Assembly (NCBI GenBank): GCA_019044685.2
Contig: JAGTXX020000006.1
Coordinates: 310,001-374,000, forward strand
From: Nannochloris sp. 'desiccata'
Lineage: Eukaryota; Chlorophyta; Trebouxiophyceae; Chlorellales; Chlorellaceae
Direction: 5' to 3'
DNA length: 64,000 nt
In this document: one piece after another, positions 20,451-32,259 of the stretch
How the letters are laid out: each line of letters begins with the position of its first letter
Numbering within the stretch: the stretch's first letter is position 1
Translations under genes and position numbers: made by a program
Notes under the pieces: model-generated
What the model was told of the DNA's origin: nothing
Database searches by the model: none
Seen by the model: the letters and a program-made list of their open reading frames with translations, nothing else

Positions 20451-22904
20451 TTACTTGCGGCTCCCGGCTTGCTCTGACTGAGGCACTGGAGCAGGGGGAG
20501 GTGGGGGTGGAGGAGCTGACTGCTCCGTAGGAGGTGGAGGCGGAGGGGGAGTTGCTTCAGTGGGAGGAGGAGGCTGTTCGGTGGGAGGAGGAGGTTGCTC
20601 GGTGGGAGGAGGAGGCTGTTCGGTGGGAGGAGGAGGTTGCTCGGTGGGAGGAGGAGGTTGCTCGGTGGGAGGAGGAGGCTGTTCGGTGGGAGGAGGGGGT
20701 TGCTCGGTGGGAGGAGGAGGCTGTTCGGTGGGAGGAGGAGGTTGCTCGGTGGGAGGAGGAGGTTGCTCGGTGGCAGTGTCCGTACCAGCCTCGTCTTCTA
20801 CTGCAGGAGGTGGAGGTGGGGGAGGCGTCTCCAACACAGCACTCTCTTGTTCTTGCTGCTGTCCCTCCTGCTGCTGCTGTTCCAAAGTAGGGTCAGTAAG
20901 GGGGATGTCTGGCATCGGAATGGGCTGCGTCTCTTGCTGAGGCTGCTCTGTAGTTGGAGGAGGGGGAGGAGGAGGGGGAGTAACCGCCATATCAGGTTCA
21001 GGTAATGCGGGCTCGACTACTACTGGAAGGAGCTCTTGTTGTTGTTCCATCTCAGGAGAAGGAGTAACCGCCATATCAGGTTCAGGTAATGCTGGCTCGA
21101 CTACTACTGGAAGGAGCTCTTGTTGTTGTTCCATCTCAGGAGAAGGAGTAACCGCCATATCAGGTTCAGGTAATGCTGGCTCGACTACTACTGGAAGGAG
21201 CTCTTGTTGTTGTTCCATCTCAGGAGCTGGTACCGGGACTAACACAAGCACGGGAGCAGTTTCCTCCTGCTGTTCGATAGTAGGTGCTTCAGTGGGAAGC
21301 TCTACAGGCAAAAGCGTTGCGGGAATCTCTGGCAAAGGAACACTGACACCATCATCAGCACCGATGATGCCTTCGGCAGTGGGTGTGATATCGATAGGGT
21401 CGATAGGCAAAGGCCCTTCAATGGCAGTCCCTTCCTCAACCGCCGGGGGAGCGACATCATCAACAGGTTCTTCATTACCCAAGGTACAAATACCTCCAGG
21501 AACAGCAGCTGCAGCGGCAGCTGAATAGGACTGAGCACCACACACAACGATCGCTGTCGATTGAGCGGAAATGAATTCGGTGCTGTCACAGCCCGCAGCA
21601 GTCGCGGTCGATGCGGCAATCGCAGCTGCAATGGCAGCATCACAGGTAGTAGGGCATGTACCCCCGATTGCTGTAGCTGTAGCACTGGCAAAGGCAGTGC
21701 CACACGAGGTCTGTGCTACTGCAAGGCTACTAGCATACGCAACAGTGTCGCAACCAGCAGAGGCAGTTGCTGATGCGGTGGCCACTGCAGCTTCGCAGGT
21801 CGGCTCGGGGCAAATTCCAGATGCCAACTCAGCATAGCGCGTCGCACCACATAGAGCAGACGCAGCATTCACAGCATCTACATATTGGCTAGACTCACAT
21901 CCATTATTAGAGGCAGCTTGTCTAACAGATTCAATGGATTGCTCACAAGTAACAGGGCAGGTGCCACCGACGGCGACCGCCAACGCAGAAGCTGATGCTA
22001 CATTACCGCATGAATCAACTGCAGTAGCCACTGCAGTGGCATATGCAATAGATCCACACCCTGCAGTCGCGGAAGCCGAAGCAGCTGCTGATGCATAGCC
22101 AATGCAATAGCCAAGGGAGGTTCTGGTGACGATGCCACTGGTCCAAGGGACATCGGGGCCAGCTCCATACGACGTTGGGTTGGTGCCTTGCTCAAGATCT
22201 TGATATTTTAATGTACAAAGAGATCCAGGGTAGATTCTACCGGAACCATCGTCACAGCCACCAGGTTCACCACACCACACAAAGACGTTACAATATTGCT
22301 GGTTGGAGCAAAGATCACAGCATGCATCGGCGCTTTGGATGCCATAAATGAAATAAAGGAGAAAACCAGAGTAGTTTGTGTTGTTGAATTGTATGCATTG
22401 GGTTGTCGCTGCAGAATAAGAATCAAGAGTTCATAAATTAAGTAAGGTTGATCGTATGGAACGCTATACCATAGTAGGAATATATAAATATCAGATAATA
22501 AAAGGAGAGATTTTCGATTTTTGCGGAAAAGATAAGGGAATTTCATTGGCTGGGCAGAAAGGCCCGATCGGGCTCCCCTTTGGTTGCTCTAGGCATGAGT
22601 TCGAGTGATGCCAAACGAGCAAGCTTCCAAGCAATGTGTAAGATTATTTCAGGAGATGTCAAGGTTACTTACGAGGGAGAGGGGTGATAGAGGTTGCCAC
22701 AGCTTCAGCAGAGGCCGCAGCACTAGCAGTCTGATTGGTAGTCTGGCCATAAAGGCTGTCAATAGCGACCGCACTCGCATCGGCAGAAGCTTGCAACAGC
22801 TTGCGGGAGGAAGAGAGGTTAGTGCAGCCTGCGCTGGCACCTTGGACTGCTGCTAATATGAGGCATAGCGCCACTACAGGCAAGCAGCAAACGAGTTGCC
22901 TCAT
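20451..22904 (-). CDS. Secreted PAN/apple-domain protein with Ala/Cys and proline-rich repeats
   Basis: Two exons (22904-22673, 22408-20451) give 729 aa. Residues 1-25 form a signal peptide (LVCCLPVVALCLILAAV), followed at 34-38 by RKLLQ, common just after signal peptides in green algal extracellular proteins. About 82-170 is a PAN/apple-like module: Cys-rich, with DACCDLCSNQQYCNVFVW and a DVPWTSGI ending. About 180-385 holds imperfect Ala/Ser/Thr-rich repeats with spaced Cys (SATAGCGS, ASAGCDTVAYAS, TATAAGCDS). An acidic Pro/Gln region follows, including three near-identical 28-residue units, then about ten EQPPPPT heptads and a final PPPPPPP stretch. Hydroxyproline-rich glycoproteins of algal walls look like this, so a cell-wall or matrix role with carbohydrate or protein binding is inferred. 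Copy number could vary between strains. Confidence 0.8.
20560..20770. repeat. 21-bp tandem repeat encoding (PPPPTEQ)n
   Basis: About ten copies of a 21-bp unit (plus strand GTGGGAGGAGGAGGCTGTTCG, with a GTTGCTCG variant) lie in the coding sequence of the PAN-domain protein. The unit keeps the frame and encodes the heptad PPPPTEQ. Confidence 0.9.
20980..21231. repeat. Three 84-bp tandem units in the PAN-protein gene
   Basis: Units start with GTAACCGCCATATCAGG at 20980, 21064 and 21148. They are nearly identical; the first differs by at least one base (GCGGGC versus GCTGGC). Each encodes 28 residues including MEQQQELLPVVVEP. Near-identity suggests recent duplication. Confidence 0.9.
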
Positions 22905-24362
22905 TACTTCTAGCCAAGCAACTACTTTCAGACTAGCGCTGGCTTAAAAATAATTACTGATTTGCAGAAGAATGAAACAACGAGTTAGCGAGGCTGTAAA
23001 ATGGGCTCAACACGGCTTGTGCTGGGGTGCTGTTTCTGCCAGCTGGCAAAATGCGAGCAGCCTGCGCGGCAAATTTAAATGGGGGCTCTCCACTTCACCT
23101 TCATTTTCTATTCTAAGCTCTATTTTGTATAACTTTACTCGTTTAAAGTACAGTAAGACTTGTGCTATACCATGTTTGCCTTTGGGTTAGCTTAGTAAGA
23201 CTGCGTGTTTTCGTATCCAGACGACTTTTATTTGAACTTTGCATGTTTGTTTCTCTTCTGTTTTTTTGCAGCAGCCCTACGAAATACCAACACCGGATTA
23301 ATCGCACAGAAATAAGCATCACGACGAGGTAGCCGCACCTTAAAGATCAACTGTGCCCTTGGGTCAACCGGGGATGGAGACGCTGTTAAGATAAAGAAAA
23401 TGCTGGACCTTCACAAGGTTGTGCCGAAGACGAAGGCCATATATTTCTATGGAACTTTAGATCAACGGCGAATCGGTGAGCTGGACGCTATGATTTCGAT
23501 CCGGTAAATTCATTAAAAGGCAAACGAAATCACTCGATGACGAGTATCCCTCCATTGATTGGTAGTCTGACAAGCTTGAGTAGCAGTACAAATTTTCTGT
23601 CCCGACTCGAAAAAATAATTTAAATGCCACCTGTCTTGTGCTCTTTCCTCGCCCATTTTTTTGAGAAATATATGGCTTTACGACAGCAAGAAAGTGCGTT
23701 CTTTGTATATCAATTACATCGTTAGATATTAAACTTTAGTGGAGAAAGGAGCCCCCCTTTCGGGAGAGGTAAACAAAGCATAACTTCATAGCAGCACAGA
23801 CAGCAGCTAATTTAGGAAAGGAAGAAAAAAACAAAAAAAAGGATCGTATCATCGTCTTTGTGGCATTTATCATAGTACAATATAAATCTCTCTATCTATC
23901 AGGAACAAAGGAGAGGTCAGAGGAAAAGAGGGTTCATTTATTTATAGCATTTGAACCCAAAAAGACTTTACTTATATCTACTCGTGGGAAAAGGAAAATG
24001 CTGCCCCAATTAAACATGGCAGCGGTAGCGTAGCGAAAGATGAAAAATAGAGAAACTTAAAACTAAACAGCCAACTAAAGCTTCACAAAACAAAACAAAA
24101 AGCAAAAACAGGTGTGCAAGTGGGAGCGACTAGATATCTAAACAGGGGTTCATTTATTTTTTGTATTGACGTGAGATAGAAAATATATGTCTTATAGTAT
24201 TAGAACGTGTATCTCAAAATGAAGTATGCAAAGAGAAAGTAAAAAGGGGTGGGGGGGGGGGGTGGGAAAGCAAAAAGAAAGAATGGTGGGTATCCCACCA
24301 CCCCGCTTTTTCTTTCCATTAAAATCACAGAGCCTTACCGATATTTCAAAGGTAACCACTAT
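22905..24362. other. Gene-poor intergenic region
   Basis: This 1.46 kb interval holds the promoter of the PAN-domain gene and the 3' UTR of the WD40 gene. A weak two-exon candidate exists (23172-23194 plus 23272-23332, GTAAG donor and TTTTTTTGCAG acceptor), encoding 27 unrecognised residues; I do not call it a gene. A poly-G tract lies near 24246-24266. Nothing else is supported. Confidence 0.5.
24246..24266 (+). repeat. Poly-G tract (GGGGT followed by about 12 G)
   Basis: The plus strand has an almost unbroken G run broken by two T bases, in the presumed 3' UTR of the minus-strand WD40 gene. On that gene's mRNA it is a C run; the G-rich DNA strand could form a quadruplex. Confidence 0.7.
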
Positions 24363-27300
24363 CTAATTCTCTGCTGCATCAATAAAATGCACGATACCTC
24401 GATCTGTACCAGCAACAATGCTCTCGTTCACACTGTCATAGTGGCAGCAGGTCAATCCACAGTCGCTAACAAAAACGCCGAGCAACGCACCGGTAGCAGC
24501 ATTAATTAACCGAGCAGTGCCGTCTATAGAGCAGGTCGCAAGAACACGACCATCAGAGGAGAAACTAAGGCCAGTAATGGTATCCGTGTGTCCTTTAACC
24601 CGTGTTAATTTGACAGCAGATGGTATAAGTGGGAGGGGTGGTGAGCGTTCATCCCTCACTTCCAGCAACTCATCTTGCTCTAGATCTTCCGAGACCTTGT
24701 GTTCAACAGGTTGTTGTTTTAGATTGCAGAGAACGATGTGTCCATCACCCAGAGCAGCTGCAAATCTATCTCCACTTTTGGTCAACGTCATTTTTGTCAC
24801 TGAACTGTCCAAGGGGATGGTCATCAAAGATGGACCGCCGTTCAGACTCCACAATCGCACTGTATTATCAAATGAGTACGTGACAACAACGCCGTTGAGA
24901 TTAACATCACTAATACAGCCTCCACTGACAGTGTCGGTATGTCCCCGTAGCACATGCAAACAGGTACCGGTCCTAGCATCCCAAATTCTGGCCGTATAGT
25001 CTTTGGACAACGTCACTACGGTACCGCCATCTGACGTCATTAGTACTTCATTCACAGCAGAGGTATGCCCACGTGCTTCATCACGTTCACCCCATTTTTG
25101 TAAAAAAATGGTCGGTTCGCCTTTTGCTAGATCCCAAAGGGTGACTGTAGAATCAAATAAGCAAATAACTGCAGTAGAGGCATCACCCGAAACCGCAAAG
25201 CTTTTCATCCTGCTTCCTTTGTGGACTGGTAATTGGTGGAGTAACTCCATAGTAGCACAGTCCCATACGCACACTTGTCTATCGGGTGATGCAGTAACTA
25301 ATCGGGTACCATCTTGTGAGAATTGAGCCCACCTGATAGGAATAGCATGCCCTTTTAAAAGACCCCGGTACTCGCCCAGGGGGCTATCCCAGAGCCGTGC
25401 CAAGCAATCATCCCCTGCTGTAGCAACAATTAATCCATCACGGGCAGTTAATGCTCTAATACGACCTTCATGCCATTTAGGGGTGTGGGTACTGCTTGCA
25501 GAAAAGTCCCAAACACGAACACTACCATCGTCTGAAGCAGAGACGGCAAAACGGCCACGGCGGGTCACCGCAGCACTTAATACAGCGCCTGAATGTCCTT
25601 CTAGGACTTTCACAACTTCTCCACAGTCTACAGACCATGCTATTGCGGTACCATCACCAGAGGTGGTGAGTAAACGCTGGCTTTTAGAGTAGAATTCCAC
25701 ATAAGTGATCCAAGAGGTATGGCCTTCTAATTTTTTCAAGCAAGCTCCGGTTTTTAAATCCCATACGCATGCTACACCATCTTCACCTCCAGTAGCAGCT
25801 ATTCTACCATCGGAAGAGACATCCATAGAGTTAATACGTCCAGAATGACCTTCCATAACTGCGGTACAGCGTCCAGAACGGAGGCTCCAGGCTCGTAAAG
25901 CACCGTCATGCGCAGCGCTCACAGCACGCTTCCCATCAGGCGTAAAGGCAACAGCGGAGACCCAACGACTGTGGCCAGTCAAAGTACCCATAGATTGCCC
26001 ACTTAAGATGTCAAATATGCGTACAGAAAAGTCAACACAACCAACAAGCAAGTATCTAGTACAGGGCGACAAGGCCAATGCCGTTGCGCCTTGTGGAGCA
26101 GTCAAAACGTGCAAAGCACGTGCTGAAGCTAAATCCCACACTCGTACAGTACCATCTGACCCTCCAGTGACAATAAACCGACCAAATGGGTCCAAAGCAA
26201 GGGCATTAATAGGACCTTCATGCCCTGCCAGCACTCGTAGACACTGACCTTGTTCTAGCTCACTCGCACGTGCTGTGCCATCTTCAGAGGCAGTAATAAG
26301 CAAACTACCATCTGCAGTGATGGCCATATCGGTGATACCCCCGGTATGACCCTCTATAACTAGAGTACAGTCGCCTATTTCAAGGTCCCACACTCTAGCT
26401 GTACCGTCTGCACCAGCACTGATAGCTTCCGTTTGTGAAGGAGTTAATAAAATTTTATTCACTGCACCACGATGGCCTTTCAATGCAAGGCGCTGTAGCC
26501 CACCTGCTTGGTCTAAAGATGGAGTTTGAGGAGGTAAAGGACGAACGAGGCCTTGGGCAAGAGCACAGGCACCGTCCCGTTTGACGGCTTCTTTTTGCTC
26601 ATTCAACCACGTCTGCATGTTGTCAGTGAGAGGTATAGTCATCAAGCGCCCGATAATTAAGGTCCTTAACAATCCAGTGACGTTTGGGTGTGCTTGAACC
26701 AGGCCTACAGACATCTGGAATGCTTCTAAAACTAATTTTGGACTCCTCTCGGGTTTTGCAAGCAAGTACCTACGGAAGTCAGCAACCACTGCAGCTGCAG
26801 TACAGGCTTTAAGTTTCCGTTCCAACCAAATAGGGTCAAAGAGCATCTCACGAGCTGTATCAAGTTTATTAGCACCCACTAAATGATGCCCTATATTAGC
26901 TAGAAAGTACCCATCATCAGGAAGCGCCGCCAACACCGCAAGCTGCTGTTTCACGCTAAGCAAAGGTGCAGCAGCAGAAGCAGCACTAGGACCGCCAATA
27001 GGAACGCTAGAAATAGTGCGCTGCTGCTTCTGAACTCCTTGTGCAATGTATGCATCAACTAAACGTGCATGATATTTCGCCATTGTCTCCTTGCAAGCAG
27101 CTTGTAACAACTGTAATTGTTGATCATGAGGGAGCGCCCATACATCACCAGTTGGCAGACGAGCCATGTTTAATATACCATGTCCAGCGAGTATTTCTAA
27201 GGTTTTCATAACATCTTCAGGGCCGCTAGATTGCCATACAAGGGCTAAAACAGACGCAGGAGCTGGGGTACGGGTGGGTAATATACTCAAGACAGCGTAT

Positions 27301-28193
27301 TGCTCACTAAGCTCAACAGGGAGCCCTGCAAGGGCTACGAGCATCTCTAACGTGAGATGATCGTCTGCAGCTTCTTCAAGTTGCGCGTAGGCTTGTTGGT
27401 GAGGCTGGCCAGGGGCGAGTGTAGGCATAGGAGGGGCTGATTTGAAGGCCTCTAAGGAAAGACGATTGGCTTCAAGGCTAGCTCGTTCCAATGCAAAAGA
27501 AGACCTGGCTGAAGCTCCAGCGCTCATGGTGGTTGCACTATCTCCACCAGCACTGCTGCCGCTGAGGCGAGCATTATGCTGGCCAGCAGCACCGATGGAC
27601 AGCCTGCTGAGCTTGCCATCAAGCGTCTTTTGAGCGCCACTTTGATCTAAGCTTGGGTGGAGAGGGGTATCGGTAGAGGGACGTTGACCTAGCCAGCCGC
27701 TCGAAGAGGGAGCATCGTTACTAGATGGGGTGGAAGACATGGGTGTAAGGGGCTGTTGTTGCTGTTGGGGTTGATGCTCTTGATCAACGCTGCTCCGTGG
27801 TTCTGAGCTTGGTGGGGTGCTTCTCCAGCCTTGGAACGATTCTTCTTTTTCCTGCAGGCGAGCATTAAAGTAAATGCGTTCATAAAGGACTTGTTTATAG
27901 CAAAGGCGTTTAAATAGGTTATAGATAAAGGTGCCAGCTTGCTCAAAAAAGGACAATCGAAATGAGCATGCAGGAATCTAGCTAGAACTTACTTCGTCTT
28001 CTGAGCTATGATCTGCTGTCGTAAGCTGTAAATTGTTGTTATTGGCGTCACTCACGTCTGAGGCCCGAGAAGTCTCAGCAAGGGAAGGCCAAGTTATTTG
28101 ATTATTTAATTCTCCAGAAGGCCTTCCGGAAGCGGCTTTGGACGCGGGGACGCTTTGAGACGACTGCGCAGCTCCCATCCCCCAGAAGGGCAA
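24363..28193 (-). CDS. WD40-repeat protein with APAF1-like helical region, no NTPase
   Basis: Two exons (28193-27993, 27851-24363) joined over a 141-nt intron give 1229 aa. A downstream in-frame start would give a protein beginning MGAAQSS, a possible N-myristoylation site. Residues 1-225 are Ser/Gln-rich and disordered. About 230-300 resembles the winged-helix segment of NB-ARC/STAND proteins (ELSEQYAVLSILP, ASVLALVWQ). About 365-490 resembles the APAF1 helical domain (DDGYFLANIGHHLVGA, LLFDPIWLERKL-type MLFDPIWLERKL, VVADFRRYL). About 520-1229 has some 15-16 WD40 repeats with GH and WD marks, similar in number to APAF1. No Walker A or B motif is present before the winged helix, so the ATPase switch seems absent. 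A scaffold role is inferred. The intron was placed by the acceptor CTCGCCTGCAG and matching phase 0. Confidence 0.82.
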
Positions 28194-28477
28194 GGTTAAA
28201 TTGATGAATAACTGCTCGAGAGTTGCTTCTCGAAGCTGCGAATAGATTGATTACCGTTCACGGTTCCCAAAGTAATTTAGCAAGGACAATCAAAACTCTC
28301 GAAGGGTGTCGCCAGGTTGTTAACTGTTCAGTAACGCAAATTTATTAAAGGTAAGGAGGCCATTGTGCTGGGTGCCTGTATTTAAGGCAAGATCTGACTT
28401 GGATGAAATGAAAAAGCGCTCCGAGCGGCTCGATAAGGAAATTCTAGAGCGCACATTCCTTCAAATACCAGCTCCGT
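28194..28477. promoter_or_regulatory. Divergent promoter region, WD40 / nucleotidyltransferase genes
   Basis: The 284 bases separate two outward-facing starts. An inverted pair around 28214-28236 (CTCGAGAGTTGC...GAAGC) is short and weak. No TATA box was identified. Confidence 0.35.
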
Positions 28478-30101
28478 TTGCCAGTTGAAGCACATATAAA
28501 TCATGTACATACAAAGACGACACGAATAAGCACTATGGGAGGTCCAGGGAGTGTGGCTCAAGGTGTAATCGAAGAGAAAGTGAACAGTTTATTGGCTTGT
28601 ATACAGCCAAATGGACCCTCAGAGCTTCGGCGACTTACAATAGCATCCTACGTATGTGATTTGATTCGAAGATGCTTCGCTTCTCAACGCCAGGTGCGTT
28701 TAATTTGCGATTCATGTTCTTTGAATAATTTTTCAAATCGAAGATAGTGATCTTCGCCTCAGTTTATCTCTCATTTTGTTTTTTTTTTACACCATTGTCT
28801 TGATTACAGGTCGAAGCGTTCACGTTTGGCTCCGTGCCTCTTCGCACGTACCTTCCAGACGGCGATATAGATATTAGCATGTTTTTCCCGCTTCACGGTC
28901 CAGCTGATCCCCTCAAGGATACCTGGGGTACACAGCTTTTAAAAGCTTTAGAACGCGAAGCAGGTCGTCGTGATGCACCTTTCCGGATCGGCAACTGCCA
29001 AATTATCCAGGCAGAATTCAAGCTTGTAAAATTCGTCGTGGCGGATGTTGTCGTTGACGTTTCCTTCAATGCTTTAGGAGGTCTCTGCACAGTAGCTTTT
29101 CTAGAATGGGCTGATCGGACTATAGGAAGAAACCATCTCTTCAAACGGAGCATCGTCTTGGTGAAAGCATGGTGTTATTATGAAAGTAGATTACTTGGTG
29201 CGCATCACGGGCTCATTTCAAGTTATGCCTTGGAAGCCATGGTCCTCTACGTATTTAATCTGCACGGAACAACGTTAAATTCACCTCTTCAAGTGCTGCA
29301 TAGATTTTTAAAAGAGCTTGGAGCCTTTGACTGGGGGAAATACGCGCTTAGCTTACTAGGACCGATTGATTTAGAGTCTTTACCACAACCCCGCCTAGCC
29401 AAGGAGGCGATGCCCAAAGGGCCGAGTTTAATAGACCCTCAGGAGCTGCGAGAAGCAGTGCAGAGGTATAGTGTACAACCAAATTTAGCTTCGGCGGCTT
29501 TAGATGCTTTATTAAGAAGCTTAGAAGACGGAGAATTAGATGAAGGGAAGGGCAAATTAAGAGAAGAGCCAATAATGATAGCTCTACCTAGAAAGTATCT
29601 CAACATAATGGATCCATTACTACCAACCAATAATTTGGGTAGAAGCGTTAGTAAAACTAGTTATTCTAGAATAAAGAAAGCTTTAGCCTTTGGTGCCCGA
29701 CAACTCGACGATATTTTAAAATTAGACCCGCTGGCAGCATCTGAAGGAATCGCAGCGTATTTCGAAAATACGTGGCGTAGTCCTACACGTATGGCTGCAG
29801 ATAATCAAGTGTTTCAGAACAGATTAGCGATGGGGAGTGGAGCTGGCTTGATGCTGGGAGCTACAAATAATGGTGGGGGTGGGGGTGGTGCTCACTACCG
29901 ACGGCGGAGTAGTCACATCGCCGTTGGTGGTCCCGTTGGTGGTGGTCATGGATCGAATTTGCCTCGTTCTTTCTCTAGAAAGCTTAGTAATAGTATCTCT
30001 CTCCCTGATATAACGAAAGCTGTGAGTGATAGATCTATAGGTAGTGCAGGAGGACAGCGGCGACCTGAAGAAGGAGGCAGTGGCGGTGCTTTCACCTCGG
30101 C

Positions 30102-30156
<55 letters not shown>

Positions 30157-31989
30157 GGTGCCGGTGCCGGTGATGGTGGTAACAAGCCGCCGTTGCCTCC
30201 CCCTTTATCAACTGCTCCACCGGATGTCATTCAAAGTGGAAGTGGCCCCATGTATACAACTGCAACACCACCGCTGTCTCCTCGTTCAGGAACAGGCAGT
30301 CTCGGCCGTGTGAGCAATCACGGTGCCGCTACCGCTTCGACCCTTGGCGGCGGCGGCTCTCATCACCACGTGCATGCTACGCATCCCCACGCTGCCTGGA
30401 CAACCATCAACGGACATCCGGGAACAACTTCAGCAGGACAACAGTTTGTTGCCATGGTACCTGTTGCAGCAGCTGGAGATGGTCGTAGAGCTTTTCATGC
30501 GTCTCATCCTACCTCTCCAGTTTTGACAGGTGCACCAATAGCCACCCTTCAATCAGTGCAAATGCACCAACACCACCATGCACATGCACAACAACATCAC
30601 ATGAATGCTGCTGTGCCGCATATAAGTACTTTTAGAGATATATTTATGGCTGATTTGGATGCGGTGATGGCGAATTTAGAGTTGGCTAGAGAATGGCAGC
30701 AGCCTCGACAAAATACTAGCAGTACAGGTGGCGGTACAAGCAGCGATACTAATATTAATGTGTTTGGAAAACTTGAAGAGAACATACATAAGCAAAATAA
30801 ATCTACTACTGGTACTGGTACTGGTGCTGGTGCTGGTACTGGAGCAGAAAAGAGGGAACAGAGACAACAGCAACAACAACAACAAGGAAGTGATGCTTTG
30901 GAGGCAGCAATGGCTGCATTACCTCATCTCCGAGTCTCTGCCCCTGTCGCTGATTCCTATGCAACAGTCACTGCCCAGGGACTAACTCCAGTGACTGTGC
31001 CAAATAGCCAGGCAGCTTCTGGGGTAGTTTCCGCGGCAGCTTCCACTGCCAGTTCAACAGCAAATACACCGAGAGCTGCTATGGCACCTGCACCTGCACC
31101 TGCACCTGTTGCTATGCCTTTCATTGGTCAATTGACAGCGAAGAAGATTAGCAGCGAAACAATACCAACTCAGCAACAGCCGATGCAGCAAAGCGTGAGG
31201 CCTGTGCTGCCGAGTCGTAGTGGTCCTGGTAGTGGTACTTCTACTCCCAAACAGCAATACAGTACGAGTGGCACTGCGTCTCCTGTTGCGCCTAAAAGGC
31301 CATGGGGACGTGGAGCGGGAGGCACAGCAGGTGCTGCTGCTGCTGCTCCTGGAGGCGCTGCCTCTCATAAAGAAGCTGGTGGTGGTGGTGGTGGTGCTAG
31401 ATGGAGTGGAGTAGCGAGTCGCCACCCTAGCAGATTAGGTCAAATGCACGGCAGTTCCAAAGCTGCTACTGTTGGCGTTAACTCAGAAGCAACGACAACA
31501 GCAGCAGCAGGTACAGTGGTTGGTGAAAATGGTCCTGCTCCTGTCGTCGTCGTTGCTGAAGATCCTATTGAGTGGCCAGCTTTCACCCCCAAAGATGCTT
31601 CCACAACTGTTAAAGAACTTACTCAAATTAAGCAACCTGCATCAGGTGTATGGGGCTCATTACCACCTTTTATTAAAAGTGAAGCGAGCACCCCAGCTGG
31701 GGGTCCAGCTGGAGGTTCCCCCCGGGCAGGAAGTTGGGCTGCCGCTGCTGCTAGTCCGAAGAAATCTACTCTTATGGTGGCATCAAGTCCAAAGAAAGCT
31801 GCTAGTGCAACATCAGAAGTAACTGCAGCTGCTCCCAGTGGTAGTCGCAGCGGTAGAAATAAGGTAGCGGCCGTCTCGTCTTCTTCTTCGCCACCAGTCA
31901 CTGAATCGGTGGTGGCTGCTAAAGAGAAGAAGAAGAAGATAGAGGAGCAGGAGTTTAGTCTGCGTACTGACGATTTCCCTACATTATAG
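28478..31989 (+). CDS. Poly(A)-polymerase-like nucleotidyltransferase (plant PAP/OAS1 family)
   Basis: Two exons (28478-28693, 28810-31989) give 1131 aa; starting at Met20 (MGGPGS) is also plausible. The N-terminal 260 residues match the plant PAP/OAS1 substrate-binding superfamily family closely: TFGSVPLRTYLPDGDIDIS gives the pol-beta GS and metal-binding Asp91 and Asp93, and VVVDVSFN gives the third Asp at 155. GGLCTVAFLEWADRTIG, KRSIVLVKAWCYYESRLLG and HHGLISSYALEAMVLYVFN follow. Relatives are TRF4/Cid1-like and may add nucleotides to RNA 3' ends; the substrate of this branch is not settled. The remaining 870 residues are Ala/Gly/Ser/Gln-rich low complexity with a 19-Ala run (503-521), ending in a short acidic/aromatic motif (EFSLRTDDFPTL). 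All catalytic residues are intact. Confidence 0.87.
30100..30156 (+). repeat. GCT microsatellite encoding 19 alanines
   Basis: GCG, then 17 GCT codons, then GCC, inside the nucleotidyltransferase coding sequence. The almost pure GCT run indicates slippage expansion and likely length polymorphism. Confidence 0.9.
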
Positions 31990-32259
31990 AGAGTTATTCA
32001 TAGACATATAGATGCCTTGTAAAAATAACGTTAAGAGAAGGACAGAGGAACAGCAATATGATCGATCGGTAACGAACCTTTTTTTTTTATTATGAATTTC
32101 TGTTTTTAACACTGCTTGCTGCTACTATGTGCGATTGATATATTTTGATAACTTTCATTTACGAATCACGTTTTACAGTTCTAGTAATACTTGATACCTC
32201 AGTTTTTAATAAATCGATACAAAGTTAATTTAGAGGAATACTTTCGATTCCAGAATTTT

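Noticed and set aside
20534..21005. Gly/Trp/Cys repeat frames on the plus strand over the PAN-protein gene
   Set aside because: They are antisense reflections of the PPPPTEQ repeat, not separate genes.
23530..23585. C/D-box snoRNA-like pattern (CGATGA and CTGA boxes with a short flanking stem)
   Set aside because: Box C is imperfect, the stem is four bases and no guide target is evident.
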